From NCBI GenBank assembly GCA_958403385.1, contig CATXXC010000003.1, positions 62,001-126,000 of the forward strand: a stretch of 64,000 bases of DNA. The letters are read 5' to 3'. Of this stretch, positions 54,937 to 63,253 are shown piece after piece; position 1 is the first letter of the stretch, and every line of letters begins with the position of its first letter. The notes under the pieces were generated by a model. The model was not told the origin of the DNA. It ran no database searches and was given only the letters and a program-made list of their open reading frames with translations. The stretch is from an uncultured Collinsella sp. (lineage in GTDB: Bacteria > Actinomycetota > Coriobacteriia > Coriobacteriales > Coriobacteriaceae). A program made the translations under genes and the position numbers.

Positions 54937-55947
54937 CTATCCCCTAAATTCAAAGGTGCTCAGGCCAAACGTCAGCAGATCGCCGTTGCGCAGCGGGCAG
55001 CGCGTGATGCGACGGTTGTTGACGAGCGTGCCGTTGGTGGAATTGAGGTCCTCGATCGACCAGTCCGAACCGGTAAAGGTGAGCTGGGCGTGACGGCGCG
55101 ACACGTTGGGGTCGCGCAGGGCGATGTCCGAAACCGAGCGCTCGCGACCGATGGTCACCTGCGCGGAAGTGATGCTGTGGCTCTCGCCGCTCACGACGTC
55201 GACGAGCTGGGCGAGCGGGCGCTGCGGGGCGCGGGTGCTCGCCATGTTGGAGGCAATACCGGCCGCGGCGCCAAGGCCCACGGCGGCGCCGGTCGCGGCG
55301 GCTCCGCCCATACCGGCGAGGGCGTCACGAGAGACGGTCTGCGGCACGGGGATGGGCGCGGCGGCGGGGTCGGGGACGTTGGGCGCAAAGGGATCGGCCA
55401 CGGCAAGCGGGTCGGGAGCGGCGGCGCGGGGCATCGGCTGCTGGGGCATGGCGGCGGGGTGCTGTTGCTGCGGAGCGGCGAATTGCTGCTTGCCGGCGCG
55501 GGGAGCGCTGGCGGCGCGGCTTGCGGCCGAGTTGTTCTGGCCCAGGCCATTCTGGTAGGCGCGCTCTTCCTCGTACAGACGACCGAGCGTGGGGGCGTCG
55601 ACGTTCTCGGCAAAGACCGAGAACTTACCGGCACGCAGCTGCGGGTCGATCATAAAGCGAACGAGGGGTTCGCCGACAAACACATAGCGGCGCTTTTCGG
55701 CCTGCGCCTTCACAAACTCGCGGACTTCGCGCGAAAGCTCGGGATAGAACGGGGCGAGCATGGGATCGTCGTCGGCGGCGATCAGGATGGTATAGAGTGC
55801 CGGCGCGGTGTTGACACCGTTGATCACCAGAGTCTGATCCTCCATGTCGCGAGCGGCCTGCTTGGCAAGCTTCTTAAAGGAGAACGGGGCACGGGTGGCA
55901 CCGAAGATGCCGGCCACGTGGTCCTCGAAGATGTTCAGGAAGTTCAC
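54937..55947 (-). CDS. fhaA: FHA-domain protein FhaA-like (DUF3662 plus FHA)
   Basis: 336 residues. Residues 1-130 are the DUF3662 domain found in actinobacterial FhaA. A Pro/Ala/Gln-rich linker (135-240) leads to an FHA domain (VTIGRERSVSDIALRDPNVS, RRHAQL, DLNSTNGTLVNNRR). The start is GTG 55947, which overlaps the upstream kinase stop (GTGA). It is likely cytosolic and tied to peptidoglycan synthesis by PknB-type kinases. Confidence 0.92.
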   Translation of the reverse strand: MNFLNIFEDHVAGIFGATRAPFSFKKLAKQAARDMEDQTLVINGVNTAPALYTILIAADDDPMLAPFYPELSREVREFVKAQAEKRRYVFVGEPLVRFMIDPQLRAGKFSVFAENVDAPTLGRLYEEERAYQNGLGQNNSAASRAASAPRAGKQQFAAPQQQHPAAMPQQPMPRAAAPDPLAVADPFAPNVPDPAAAPIPVPQTVSRDALAGMGGAAATGAAVGLGAAAGIASNMASTRAPQRPLAQLVDVVSGESHSITSAQVTIGRERSVSDIALRDPNVSRRHAQLTFTGSDWSIEDLNSTNGTLVNNRRITRCPLRNGDLLTFGLSTFEFRG

Positions 55948-57797
55948 GAAAGATCACTCTCCGTATAGGTTCTTTGGTATCCGAGCAAATATAGGCATAT
56001 CCCAACGATTATAGAGGATAGGGTTCCCGCAACCGCCGCCTTGACGACGACCGCGGCCGCAAGGCTGGCAATTTCCATATGGTGTGCAAGACAGAGCGAC
56101 GCCGCGGAGCCTATTCCGCAGCCGGCGATGGCAGCGATTGCAGCCAGGTTCGAGCCCTGCTCGGCACGCCTGGCATGGGCGTTGAGCAGCAGAGATGTCA
56201 GTGCAGCTGTCGCCGCGACAAGCACAACGGCAGCCCAGAAGAGCATGTCTCCCAGCGCCGCGGCAACATTGCCGAGCCCCAGCACGCCTCCGGCGGAAAG
56301 CGCAACCGTAGCCAGGCGGCCAAAAAGCGCGCCCATCCCCGTAGCGGCCGCGGCGCTTGCCGGGCCGAGCCAAAAGGCCGCGATGCCGGCGGCGACCCCG
56401 GCGGCAAGGAGGACGTCGCCCGTTAGACAGCCAAGTGCCACCGCGCAGGTGAGCGCGGCGCTCGCGGCGGCCTCGGTGCGGCCCCAGGCGATCCACCAAC
56501 CGGACATGGTGGCGGCAAAGAGCACCGCGACGGGCAGCATCGACAGGATGCCCTGCGCCTGCATGGTGGCGTTGGCCATAAGTACCAAAAAGCCCACGGC
56601 CGAGATGGCCGAGCCAATCTGCGGGGCCAGGCCGGCGGCCGCCCCAATCGCGATGGCCGCGGCAATAAGTCCGGGAAGCGCCGCGACGCCAGCCGTCTGC
56701 ATGATCAAAAAGCTAAAGGCGCCACACGCTAGCGCCGAGATGGCGCGCATGGTGTAATCGCGCGCGTGGCTCCAGCGCGTGCCGGCCCAGCCGAGTGCGG
56801 GGTCGACCTCGATGGCGTCGTCCTCATAGGGCAACGATTCGATATCGTCTGCCGCGCGCTCGTCATCCGACAGCTCGCCCACCATCTGCTCCAGGCTGCG
56901 ACGGCCCTCGCGCACGCTGCCCAAGCCGGCGAGCAGCTGGTCGCAAAATGCCTCGATGCTGTTGGGGCGGTCTTGCGGCATGGGGGAGAGGGCGCTCATG
57001 AGCGCAGCCTCGGCTCCTGAGGGAAAGTGCGGGATGAGCTCGCTGGGGTAGGTGGCACCGCCGATGATGCGGCCGAGCGAGTCGCCGGGCGTGGCGGCCA
57101 TAAAGGGGGCGCTGCCGCACAGGCCCTCGTAGGTCACACAGGCGAGGGCAAAGACGTCGGCGCGCTCGTCAACCGTGCCAGTCTCGATGTCGAGCTGCTC
57201 GGGTGGCATGTAGCCGATGGTGCCACCGCGCGAGCCGCCAAAGCCGCCGGCAGACGACAGCCGCGCCATGCCAAAGTCGGTGAGCTTTACATTGCCCGAG
57301 TGGTCGATGAGCACGTTGGCGGGCTTAATATCCAGGTGGAGCACGCCGTTGCTATGGGCGAAGGTGAGCGCCTGGCCCAACGCATCGGCAATTGCCGCGG
57401 CCTCGTCAAAGGTAAGTGAGTGACCGTCCACGCGATGCAAAAACTCGGCTAGGGACATGCCGTCGACATATTCCATGACTAGGTAGGCATAGGCGGTGTC
57501 GTGCGTAAAGTCGATAACCTGCACGATATTGGGATGTTGAAGCATGGCGGCGGTGTGTGCCTCGCGCAGGACATCCATGATGTCGCTGGCGGGCATGCCG
57601 GCGCCGTTGATAAGGGGGATGCGCTTAATGGCGACGCGGCGGCGCAGGTGCGTGTCGCGGCAAATCTCGATGGAGCCAAAACCGCCGGTCGCAAGTGTCT
57701 CGAGCGGCTGGTACCGCTTGAGCAGCTCGCGAGAGCTGGTGCCCTCCAAGGGAACGTCCGGCGAGAACCGGGCGGTATGTTGCGAGAAAAGCGGCAT
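55944..57797 (-). CDS. Ser/Thr protein kinase with multi-spanning membrane tail
   Basis: 617 residues. The kinase domain (about 30-290) has TGGFGSIEICRD, VAIKRI, VLHLDIKPANVLI and DFGMARLSS. The usual HRD reads HLD, making it a non-RD kinase that need not be activated by loop phosphorylation. From about residue 355 there are ten or so hydrophobic segments rather than one helix and an outside sensor. It occupies the place of pknA in related clusters. ATG 57797 has GAGGG at about 6 nt; TTG 57803 is an alternative. It is coupled to fhaA. Confidence 0.9.
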   Translation of the reverse strand: MPLFSQHTARFSPDVPLEGTSSRELLKRYQPLETLATGGFGSIEICRDTHLRRRVAIKRIPLINGAGMPASDIMDVLREAHTAAMLQHPNIVQVIDFTHDTAYAYLVMEYVDGMSLAEFLHRVDGHSLTFDEAAAIADALGQALTFAHSNGVLHLDIKPANVLIDHSGNVKLTDFGMARLSSAGGFGGSRGGTIGYMPPEQLDIETGTVDERADVFALACVTYEGLCGSAPFMAATPGDSLGRIIGGATYPSELIPHFPSGAEAALMSALSPMPQDRPNSIEAFCDQLLAGLGSVREGRRSLEQMVGELSDDERAADDIESLPYEDDAIEVDPALGWAGTRWSHARDYTMRAISALACGAFSFLIMQTAGVAALPGLIAAAIAIGAAAGLAPQIGSAISAVGFLVLMANATMQAQGILSMLPVAVLFAATMSGWWIAWGRTEAAASAALTCAVALGCLTGDVLLAAGVAAGIAAFWLGPASAAAATGMGALFGRLATVALSAGGVLGLGNVAAALGDMLFWAAVVLVAATAALTSLLLNAHARRAEQGSNLAAIAAIAGCGIGSAASLCLAHHMEIASLAAAVVVKAAVAGTLSSIIVGICLYLLGYQRTYTESDLS

Positions 57798-57938
57798 GGC
57801 CAACCCTCGTGCGTTTAAAGTTCGTTTGCGAGCGGCGGGCCGGGGTCAAGCCGTTCGCGGTGGCATAGATGCTGCTAGTTTAGCACGCTCAGGCGCATGG
57901 TGAAGGTAGCGGGGCGAGGTGGCCTGTCTGACTTGGCC

Positions 57939-58655
57939 TTAGCGCTTCTTCTTGTTTTTCTTCTGCTTGCGTTGCTTGCCCTTGGCCTCCTGGGGCTTGT
58001 CGCCCTGCTTGGCCTCGGCGGCGGCCTTCTCGGCCTTCATTTTCTTCTTCTTGGTCTCGATGCGGAGTTTTTTGTTGATGCGGGCCTTGAGGAAGGGACC
58101 GAACTGCTCGGCATCGCCACGGACGAAGGTGTCCTTGGGGATCGTCACGCCCTGGTCGGCGAACATGGCCACAAAGATGCGCTCGCCGTCGAGTACGTGG
58201 TCGAGCTTGTCAAACGGGAAGAACTGCGACTTGCCGCTCTTGCCCCAAACCATCAGGCCGTCCTCGTTGGCGGCGACGCGGCGATAGCGGCCACCCATGG
58301 ACTCGTCGGCCTCGACGGCGTCGATAAAGTCGCGGGCGAGCGTGTGGTGCAGGTTCTTGCTCCACCAGGCCAAAAAGGCGCCGAACACGATCAACACGAC
58401 GCCGAACTTGATCCAGCTGCCGCCGGCCACCAGCATGCCGATGCCGATGAGCGCGGCAACTGCCGCGGCGACATACAGCGAGCCGCGACGCCTGGGCGAG
58501 GCGACCAGGCGGGCGAAGTCGGTGACCAGGTCGTTTTCGTACTGGTACTCGTTGAGGTACAGGATGCCGTCATCGGCTGCGGCCTGCTCCTCGAGCGCGA
58601 CCTCGACCTGGTCGGCTGCTTCGGAGGGAACGAGGTTGCTCTCTGCGTCTGCCAT
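57939..58655 (-). CDS. Membrane protein, YcxB-like
   Basis: 238 residues. Two membrane helices (about 62-100, LYVAAAVAALIGIGMLVAGG and IKFGVVLIVFGAFLAWW), then a YcxB-like soluble domain (YRRVAANEDGLMVW, FFPFDKLDHVLDGERIFVAM) and a very Lys-rich tail. Function unknown. It lies 141 nt upstream of the kinase on the same strand and diverges from dnaX. Confidence 0.7.
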   Translation of the reverse strand: MADAESNLVPSEAADQVEVALEEQAAADDGILYLNEYQYENDLVTDFARLVASPRRRGSLYVAAAVAALIGIGMLVAGGSWIKFGVVLIVFGAFLAWWSKNLHHTLARDFIDAVEADESMGGRYRRVAANEDGLMVWGKSGKSQFFPFDKLDHVLDGERIFVAMFADQGVTIPKDTFVRGDAEQFGPFLKARINKKLRIETKKKKMKAEKAAAEAKQGDKPQEAKGKQRKQKKNKKKR

Positions 58656-58771
58656 GCTCTTTGGACTCCTATCGCGGCGGGCTCGCCGTACGGGTTATTA
58701 TGGAATGCAGTATGCCGTGCGACCGCATGGCCGCCGCGGCAACAAGACTCAGTATACCCGGGGGAGCACCC

Positions 58772-61243
58772 ATGGAATCGTTGTACCGAAAGTATCGCCC
58801 GCTCACCTTCGACTCCGTGGTGGGCCAGCAGCATATCGTCTCGACGCTCGAGCACGCCATCACCGAGGGACGCCTGTCCCACGCCTACCTGTTCTGCGGA
58901 CCGCGCGGCACGGGCAAGACTACCATGGCGCGCATTCTGGCCAAGGCGCTGCTGTGCCGCAATGCCGAGGCGGCGCGCGCCGAGGGTGCAAGCGGCTGCA
59001 TGCCCGACGGTACTTGCGAGGAGTGCGAGCTCATTGCCGAGGGTAACCACCCCGATGTCTACGAGCTCGATGCCGCAAGCCGTACCGGCGTGGACAACGT
59101 GCGCGAGGAGATCATCAACTCCGTCAACTTTGCCCCGGTGCGCGGCAAGTACAAGATTTATATCATCGACGAGGTCCACATGCTCACGACGGCGGCGTTC
59201 AACGCGCTGCTCAAGACGCTTGAGGAGCCGCCGGCACACGTGATCTTTGTGCTGTGCACCACCGACCCGCAAAAGATTCTGGAGACCATTCTCTCACGCT
59301 GCCAGCGCTTCGATTTCCACCGCATCGGCAACGAGGATATCGAGCATCGCCTGTCTTACGTGTGCGAGCAGGAGGGTTTCGACTACGACGACGAGGCGCT
59401 TGCCATCGTGGCACGCCATGCCAAGGGCGGCATGCGCGACGCGCTTTCCACGCTGGAGCAGCTGAGCGTCTTCGGCAACGGCACCGTGCATGCGGACGAT
59501 GCCCGCTCGCTTTTGGGCGAAGTTTCGGACCAGATTCTGGGCGAGTTTGCGCGCGCCATTGCCGATCGTGATGTCGCCGAGCTCTATGGGCTGATTCGCA
59601 CGCAGGTCGAGGAAGGTAACGACCTGCTGGAACTGACGCGCGACCTGGTGGCGCACGTGCGCGACGTGTATGTTGCCTGCGTTGCCGGTGCCCGTGCCGA
59701 GTTGTTTGAGGGAGGCGCCGAGCAGGCCGAGGCGCTTGCAGCCGAGGCCGCTGCCTTTGGCGAGCATCCTGCCGACCGTCTGGCCCGTGTGCTGACGGTG
59801 CTCGACGATGCCGCGCTGGAGATGAGGGGTGCGAGCGACGTGCGCCTGGTGCTCGAGATCGCCTGTACCCGCCTGGCGCGTCCCGAGGCCGATTTAACGA
59901 TTGAGGCTTTGGCTGAGCGCGTGGCTCGCTTGGAGGCCATGGTTGCCAACGCCGCCGTTCCGGCGAGCGTGGCTGCTGCTCGAGCGAGTGCGCCTGCGGC
60001 TGTCGCGGCTGCACCTGCGACGACACAGCAGCCGACGCTGATCTCGGGTGCCCGAGCTGCTACTCCTGCGGCGACCGCCGCCCCTGCTGCTACGCCCGCG
60101 CATCAGGGTGGCATGCCTTGGGACCGCGGCGCTGCTGTTCCGGCTGCCCAGCCTGCGCCCAAGTCTGCGGCTCCGGCTCCCGCGCCCAAACCTGTAACGC
60201 CTGCACCTCAACCCGTTGTGGCTCCGGCTCCCGCGCCTGCTGCATCGACCGTGCCGGTGTTCAAGCCCAACAACGCCGCCCAGGTTGCCGCCGCCGGTGC
60301 TGCCGAGACGCCCGCGGTCGAGGATGCCGGAGAGCTGCAGCGCAAATGGGCCGAGGTTGTCGAGCGTGTCAAGGCGCGTCAGGCTTCCTACGCAGGGCTT
60401 TTGCTCAACGCCCGCGCCACGGCCGACGACGGATCCAAGCTCACGGTCTCGTTCCCCGCGGGTTCGACTTTTGCCATTAAGATGCTCGGTCGCGCCGATA
60501 CGCAGTCGGTGGTCCTGCCGACGGTCTGCGCGGTTTTCGGTCGTCGCACCGTCGACTATGTCCTGGATGGGGGTGGCACGCCGGCTCCTCAACATGAGGA
60601 GCATTCTCCATCTGCACGGGCTGCGGCATCTGCGGACCCGCAACCCGTGTTCTCGGCGGCCCCTGCATTCTCGAGCGCCAGCGCGTCGCAGCAGCAAACG
60701 GCACCGGTAGCGGCATCGACCCCGTCGGCGCCTAAGCCCGCGGCGCCCAAACCGGCTGCTCCGACACCCGCGCCCAAGCCCGTCTCGCCCGCGCCCAAGT
60801 CGTCTGACCTGGGCAAAGCCCCCTGGCTACGCTCCGACAACCCCGCCGGCGCTCCTGCCACGGGTAAGCTCCCGACCGAGCCCGCACCTCGTGCGCCCGA
60901 GCGCTCGGCTGCCCCCAAGGCTCAGCCTGTCGCGCAGTCCGCGCCGTGGGAATCCGAGCAGGTGCCCTACGACGACGCTATGGTCGGCGGCTTCGCTGTC
61001 GATGCGAGCGGGGACGATCTGCCTCCGTTCGACGTGCCGGGTGCGGCGTCCGCGCCCAAGTCCGCTGCAACTGCCCCCAAAGAGGAGGGCGCTCCTGCAG
61101 CTCCCTGGGAATCCAATCCCGGTGCTGGCAGCCCCTTCGGCCATCAGGGCGCAGCCCCGAGCATCCCGCAGACCGAGGACGAGGCCAAGGCCCTCATCCG
61201 CAGCGTCTTTGGCCAGGCCACCATCTTCAAGCCGGTGGAGTAG
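58772..61243 (+). CDS. dnaX: DNA polymerase III subunits gamma/tau
   Basis: Clamp-loader ATPase, 823 residues. MESLYRKYRPLTFDSVVGQQ is the classic N terminus and fixes the start at 58772 (GGGGGAG upstream). Walker A is GPRGTGKTT; a zinc site of four Cys lies between about 65 and 90 (CMPDGTCEEC at its end); IIDEVHML is Walker B. The clamp-loader core ends at about 360. A long Pro/Ala-rich low-complexity tail (about 400-800) is interrupted by a tau-like segment at about 515-600. I see no obvious slippage heptamer for a gamma form. Followed by ybaB and recR, the common order. Confidence 0.97.
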   Translation: MESLYRKYRPLTFDSVVGQQHIVSTLEHAITEGRLSHAYLFCGPRGTGKTTMARILAKALLCRNAEAARAEGASGCMPDGTCEECELIAEGNHPDVYELDAASRTGVDNVREEIINSVNFAPVRGKYKIYIIDEVHMLTTAAFNALLKTLEEPPAHVIFVLCTTDPQKILETILSRCQRFDFHRIGNEDIEHRLSYVCEQEGFDYDDEALAIVARHAKGGMRDALSTLEQLSVFGNGTVHADDARSLLGEVSDQILGEFARAIADRDVAELYGLIRTQVEEGNDLLELTRDLVAHVRDVYVACVAGARAELFEGGAEQAEALAAEAAAFGEHPADRLARVLTVLDDAALEMRGASDVRLVLEIACTRLARPEADLTIEALAERVARLEAMVANAAVPASVAAARASAPAAVAAAPATTQQPTLISGARAATPAATAAPAATPAHQGGMPWDRGAAVPAAQPAPKSAAPAPAPKPVTPAPQPVVAPAPAPAASTVPVFKPNNAAQVAAAGAAETPAVEDAGELQRKWAEVVERVKARQASYAGLLLNARATADDGSKLTVSFPAGSTFAIKMLGRADTQSVVLPTVCAVFGRRTVDYVLDGGGTPAPQHEEHSPSARAAASADPQPVFSAAPAFSSASASQQQTAPVAASTPSAPKPAAPKPAAPTPAPKPVSPAPKSSDLGKAPWLRSDNPAGAPATGKLPTEPAPRAPERSAAPKAQPVAQSAPWESEQVPYDDAMVGGFAVDASGDDLPPFDVPGAASAPKSAATAPKEEGAPAAPWESNPGAGSPFGHQGAAPSIPQTEDEAKALIRSVFGQATIFKPVE

Positions 61244-61264
61244 CTGCGCAGGCGGGTATACTGC

Positions 61265-61738
61265 TCAAGAAGAGGACCCCTTGTCCGGGCGCATCTGTAT
61301 TTCGGACATGTGTAGTGTGGTGCCGCGTATGTCGCATTTGAGCAGACAGGTGCGTGACGGTCGGCCTAGGATGCTGAGGTCGATACGATACGTCGCATGG
61401 CTGTCCGTGTACTCGACTTGCTCGGCGTTAATGGTTGCTCCGATTGCCAAATAAACGCCTAGCTCGGCATCGACAATCTTGAAGTCCTTTATCTTGACCT
61501 TGAACTCTTGATAGAGGGACGGGCTGTTGTAGTAGACGGTTCGGGTTCCGTCGGTGCACTCATCGGTCGTCTCCCATTTGACGACGGGCTGGTCCGAGCT
61601 GGCTATCAGCAGTTCTGCTCCAAAAGCTATGGCATGGGTGATGACAACCAGCAATGCCCAGCCGACAAAGAGATAGAGAACCACATATGCAACGGGGTGT
61701 TTTGAGCGGATGTTTTGGAGCGCGTTGGGGGCATTCAT
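61265..61738 (-). CDS. Small membrane-anchored hypothetical protein
   Basis: 157 residues, unknown. One membrane helix (about 16-42, VAYVVLYLFVGWALLVVITH) precedes an extracytoplasmic beta-rich domain with cysteines at about 62, 132 and 136. GGAGGTG 4-9 nt before ATG 61738 supports it. It is inserted on the opposite strand between dnaX and ybaB, which are normally adjacent, so it is probably a late insertion. Confidence 0.65.
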   Translation of the reverse strand: MNAPNALQNIRSKHPVAYVVLYLFVGWALLVVITHAIAFGAELLIASSDQPVVKWETTDECTDGTRTVYYNSPSLYQEFKVKIKDFKIVDAELGVYLAIGATINAEQVEYTDSHATYRIDLSILGRPSRTCLLKCDIRGTTLHMSEIQMRPDKGSSS

Positions 61739-62077
61739 GGGGCACCTCCAAATTACTATCTATGGCAATCAAATTATACCCTGCCGCCATGTGCGCCGCC
61801 TCGAGCAGCGGTTCGGCATTTAGCTATTTAGTGGCGCACATGAAATGCCGGATTCGGCTCTACTAGATTGAGTGTGCGATATTATGCAACCTTGCATAAT
61901 TCGACCTTGCATAATCTTTGAGTGCGGTTTGTATTGGAGGACATGTATATCGACTGAGGTAACACGTCCGCCCCGCTCTCTCGCCGCGCGCCGTGGTACG
62001 ATTTTTGAGTTTGAAAGTCCCGCCGTGCTCCGGCTGCCCTTGCAGCTCGGCGTGCGGCCGCACGTAAAGGAGCCATC
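61739..62077. other. Intergenic region before ybaB, 339 bp
   Basis: Contains the palindrome TTATGCAA-CC-TTGCATAA (61882-61899) and a third half-site at 61907-61914. About 40 nt further, GGAGGAC is followed by a four-codon frame (MYID, stop). AAAGGAGCC near 62067 is the ybaB ribosome site. No RNA gene is recognised. Confidence 0.55.
61882..61914. promoter_or_regulatory. TTGCATAA palindrome with extra half-site
   Basis: TTATGCAA at 61882-61889, TTGCATAA at 61892-61899 and again at 61907-61914. The perfect symmetry suggests a protein-binding site; its user is unknown. Confidence 0.45.
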
Positions 62078-62398
62078 ATGGCCGGTATGAACATGCAGCA
62101 GATGATGAAGCAGGCTCGCAAGATGCAGGAGCAGCTTGCCGCCGCGCAGGAGAACCTCAAGTCCCAGACCGTCGACGCCTCTGCCGGCGGCGGCATGGTC
62201 AAGGTGACCGTTAACGGCGAGATGGAGCTCGTCAACCTCACCATCGATCCCGATGCGCTCGATCCCGAGGACGTCGATATGCTGCAGGATATGATCATGG
62301 CTGCCGTCAACGAGGCCGTCCGCGGCGTCAACGAGCTCGCCAACAAGCAGATGGGCGCCATCACCGGCGGCCTCAACATCCCGGGCATGCCGTTCTAA
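62078..62398 (+). CDS. ybaB: YbaB/EbfC nucleoid-associated protein
   Basis: 106-residue DNA-binding protein, forming a tweezer-like dimer. Features: Met/Gln-rich N-terminal helix ([20 protein letters not shown]), [20 protein letters not shown], and the terminal [12 protein letters not shown]. Placed between dnaX and recR as in most bacteria. AAGGAGCC precedes ATG. Confidence 0.97.
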   Translation: MAGMNMQQMMKQARKMQEQLAAAQENLKSQTVDASAGGGMVKVTVNGEMELVNLTIDPDALDPEDVDMLQDMIMAAVNEAVRGVNELANKQMGAITGGLNIPGMPF

Positions 62399-62411
62399 GA
62401 CACGCATATAT

Positions 62412-63008
62412 ATGAGTGCCAACCACAGTCTGCAAAAACTGCTCGATGAGCTGGGCCGTCTGCCGGGCATTGGTCCCAAGTCGGCCCAGCGCATCGCCTA
62501 TTACCTGTTGGAGGCCGACGCCGAGGAGGCGCGCCGCCTGGCCGAGGCCATCCTGGAGGTCAAGCAGGAGGTCCACTTTTGCAGCCGCTGCTTTAACTAC
62601 GCCACGGCCGACGAGTGCTCCATCTGCCAGGACCCGATGCGCGATACCACTCGCATTTGCGTGGTGGGCGAGCCGCGCGATGTCCAGGCGATCGAGCGCA
62701 CGGGCAGCTACCACGGCCTCTACCACGTATTGGGCGGCGTGATCAGTCCCATGGACAAGATTGGCCCCGAGCAGCTGCACATTCGAGAGCTGCTGGCACG
62801 CTTGGGCCACGAGGACATCCACGAGGTCATCATCGCCACCAACCCCAATATTGAGGGCGAGACCACGGCGAGCTATCTGGCCCGTACCATCAAGCCGTTG
62901 GGCGTCGAGGTGTCGCGTCTGGCAAGCGGCCTTCCCGTGGGCGGCGACTTGGAGTATGCCGACGAGCTTACGCTTGGCCGCGCCATCGAGGCCCGCCGCG
63001 CGATTTAG
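62412..63008 (+). CDS. recR: Recombination protein RecR
   Basis: 198 residues; acts with RecO/RecF in loading RecA at gaps. Helix-hairpin-helix [20 protein letters not shown], a four-Cys zinc finger (CSRCFNY, CSIC), and the Toprim domain ([34 protein letters not shown]). It starts 14 nt after ybaB with only a weak ribosome site, so coupling to ybaB is likely. Confidence 0.97.
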   Translation: MSANHSLQKLLDELGRLPGIGPKSAQRIAYYLLEADAEEARRLAEAILEVKQEVHFCSRCFNYATADECSICQDPMRDTTRICVVGEPRDVQAIERTGSYHGLYHVLGGVISPMDKIGPEQLHIRELLARLGHEDIHEVIIATNPNIEGETTASYLARTIKPLGVEVSRLASGLPVGGDLEYADELTLGRAIEARRAI

Positions 63009-63047
63009 GTGGCGAGCCTGCTCCTGCCGTATGTTTTCCTCGCGACG

Positions 63048-63076
63048 CACGGGGTAGTCATAATTTCCCCGTGCGA
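63048..63076. repeat. Hairpin GCACGGGG/CCCCGTGC
   Basis: An 8-bp perfect stem 40 nt after recR, with no T-run. Meaning unknown. Confidence 0.4.
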
Positions 63077-63214
63077 CTGTGAGTTTGTTGTGCAACAAAG
63101 ATGCTTCGTATCCGCTTATCGCATGGATGCTTCCGCTCGCATCCTTAATTTGTCCATTCGTTGCGCAACCTTTTTGGTTCGCTGATACACCCAAATATGG
63201 ATTCGAATGAATGC

Positions 63215-63239
63215 GCCGCTCCCGAGCGGCGTGTTTTTG
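63215..63239 (+). terminator. Terminator of the dnaX-ybaB-recR group
   Basis: GCCGCTC-CC-GAGCGGC then GTGTTTTTG. It sits directly upstream of the next gene's ribosome site. Confidence 0.8.
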
Positions 63240-63253
63240 TTGGAGGAGAACGC

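Noticed and set aside
61739..62077. Signal recognition particle RNA near dnaX
   Set aside because: The conserved GGAA/AGCA-type loop and helix 8 could not be found; the region instead holds a palindrome and a short leader.
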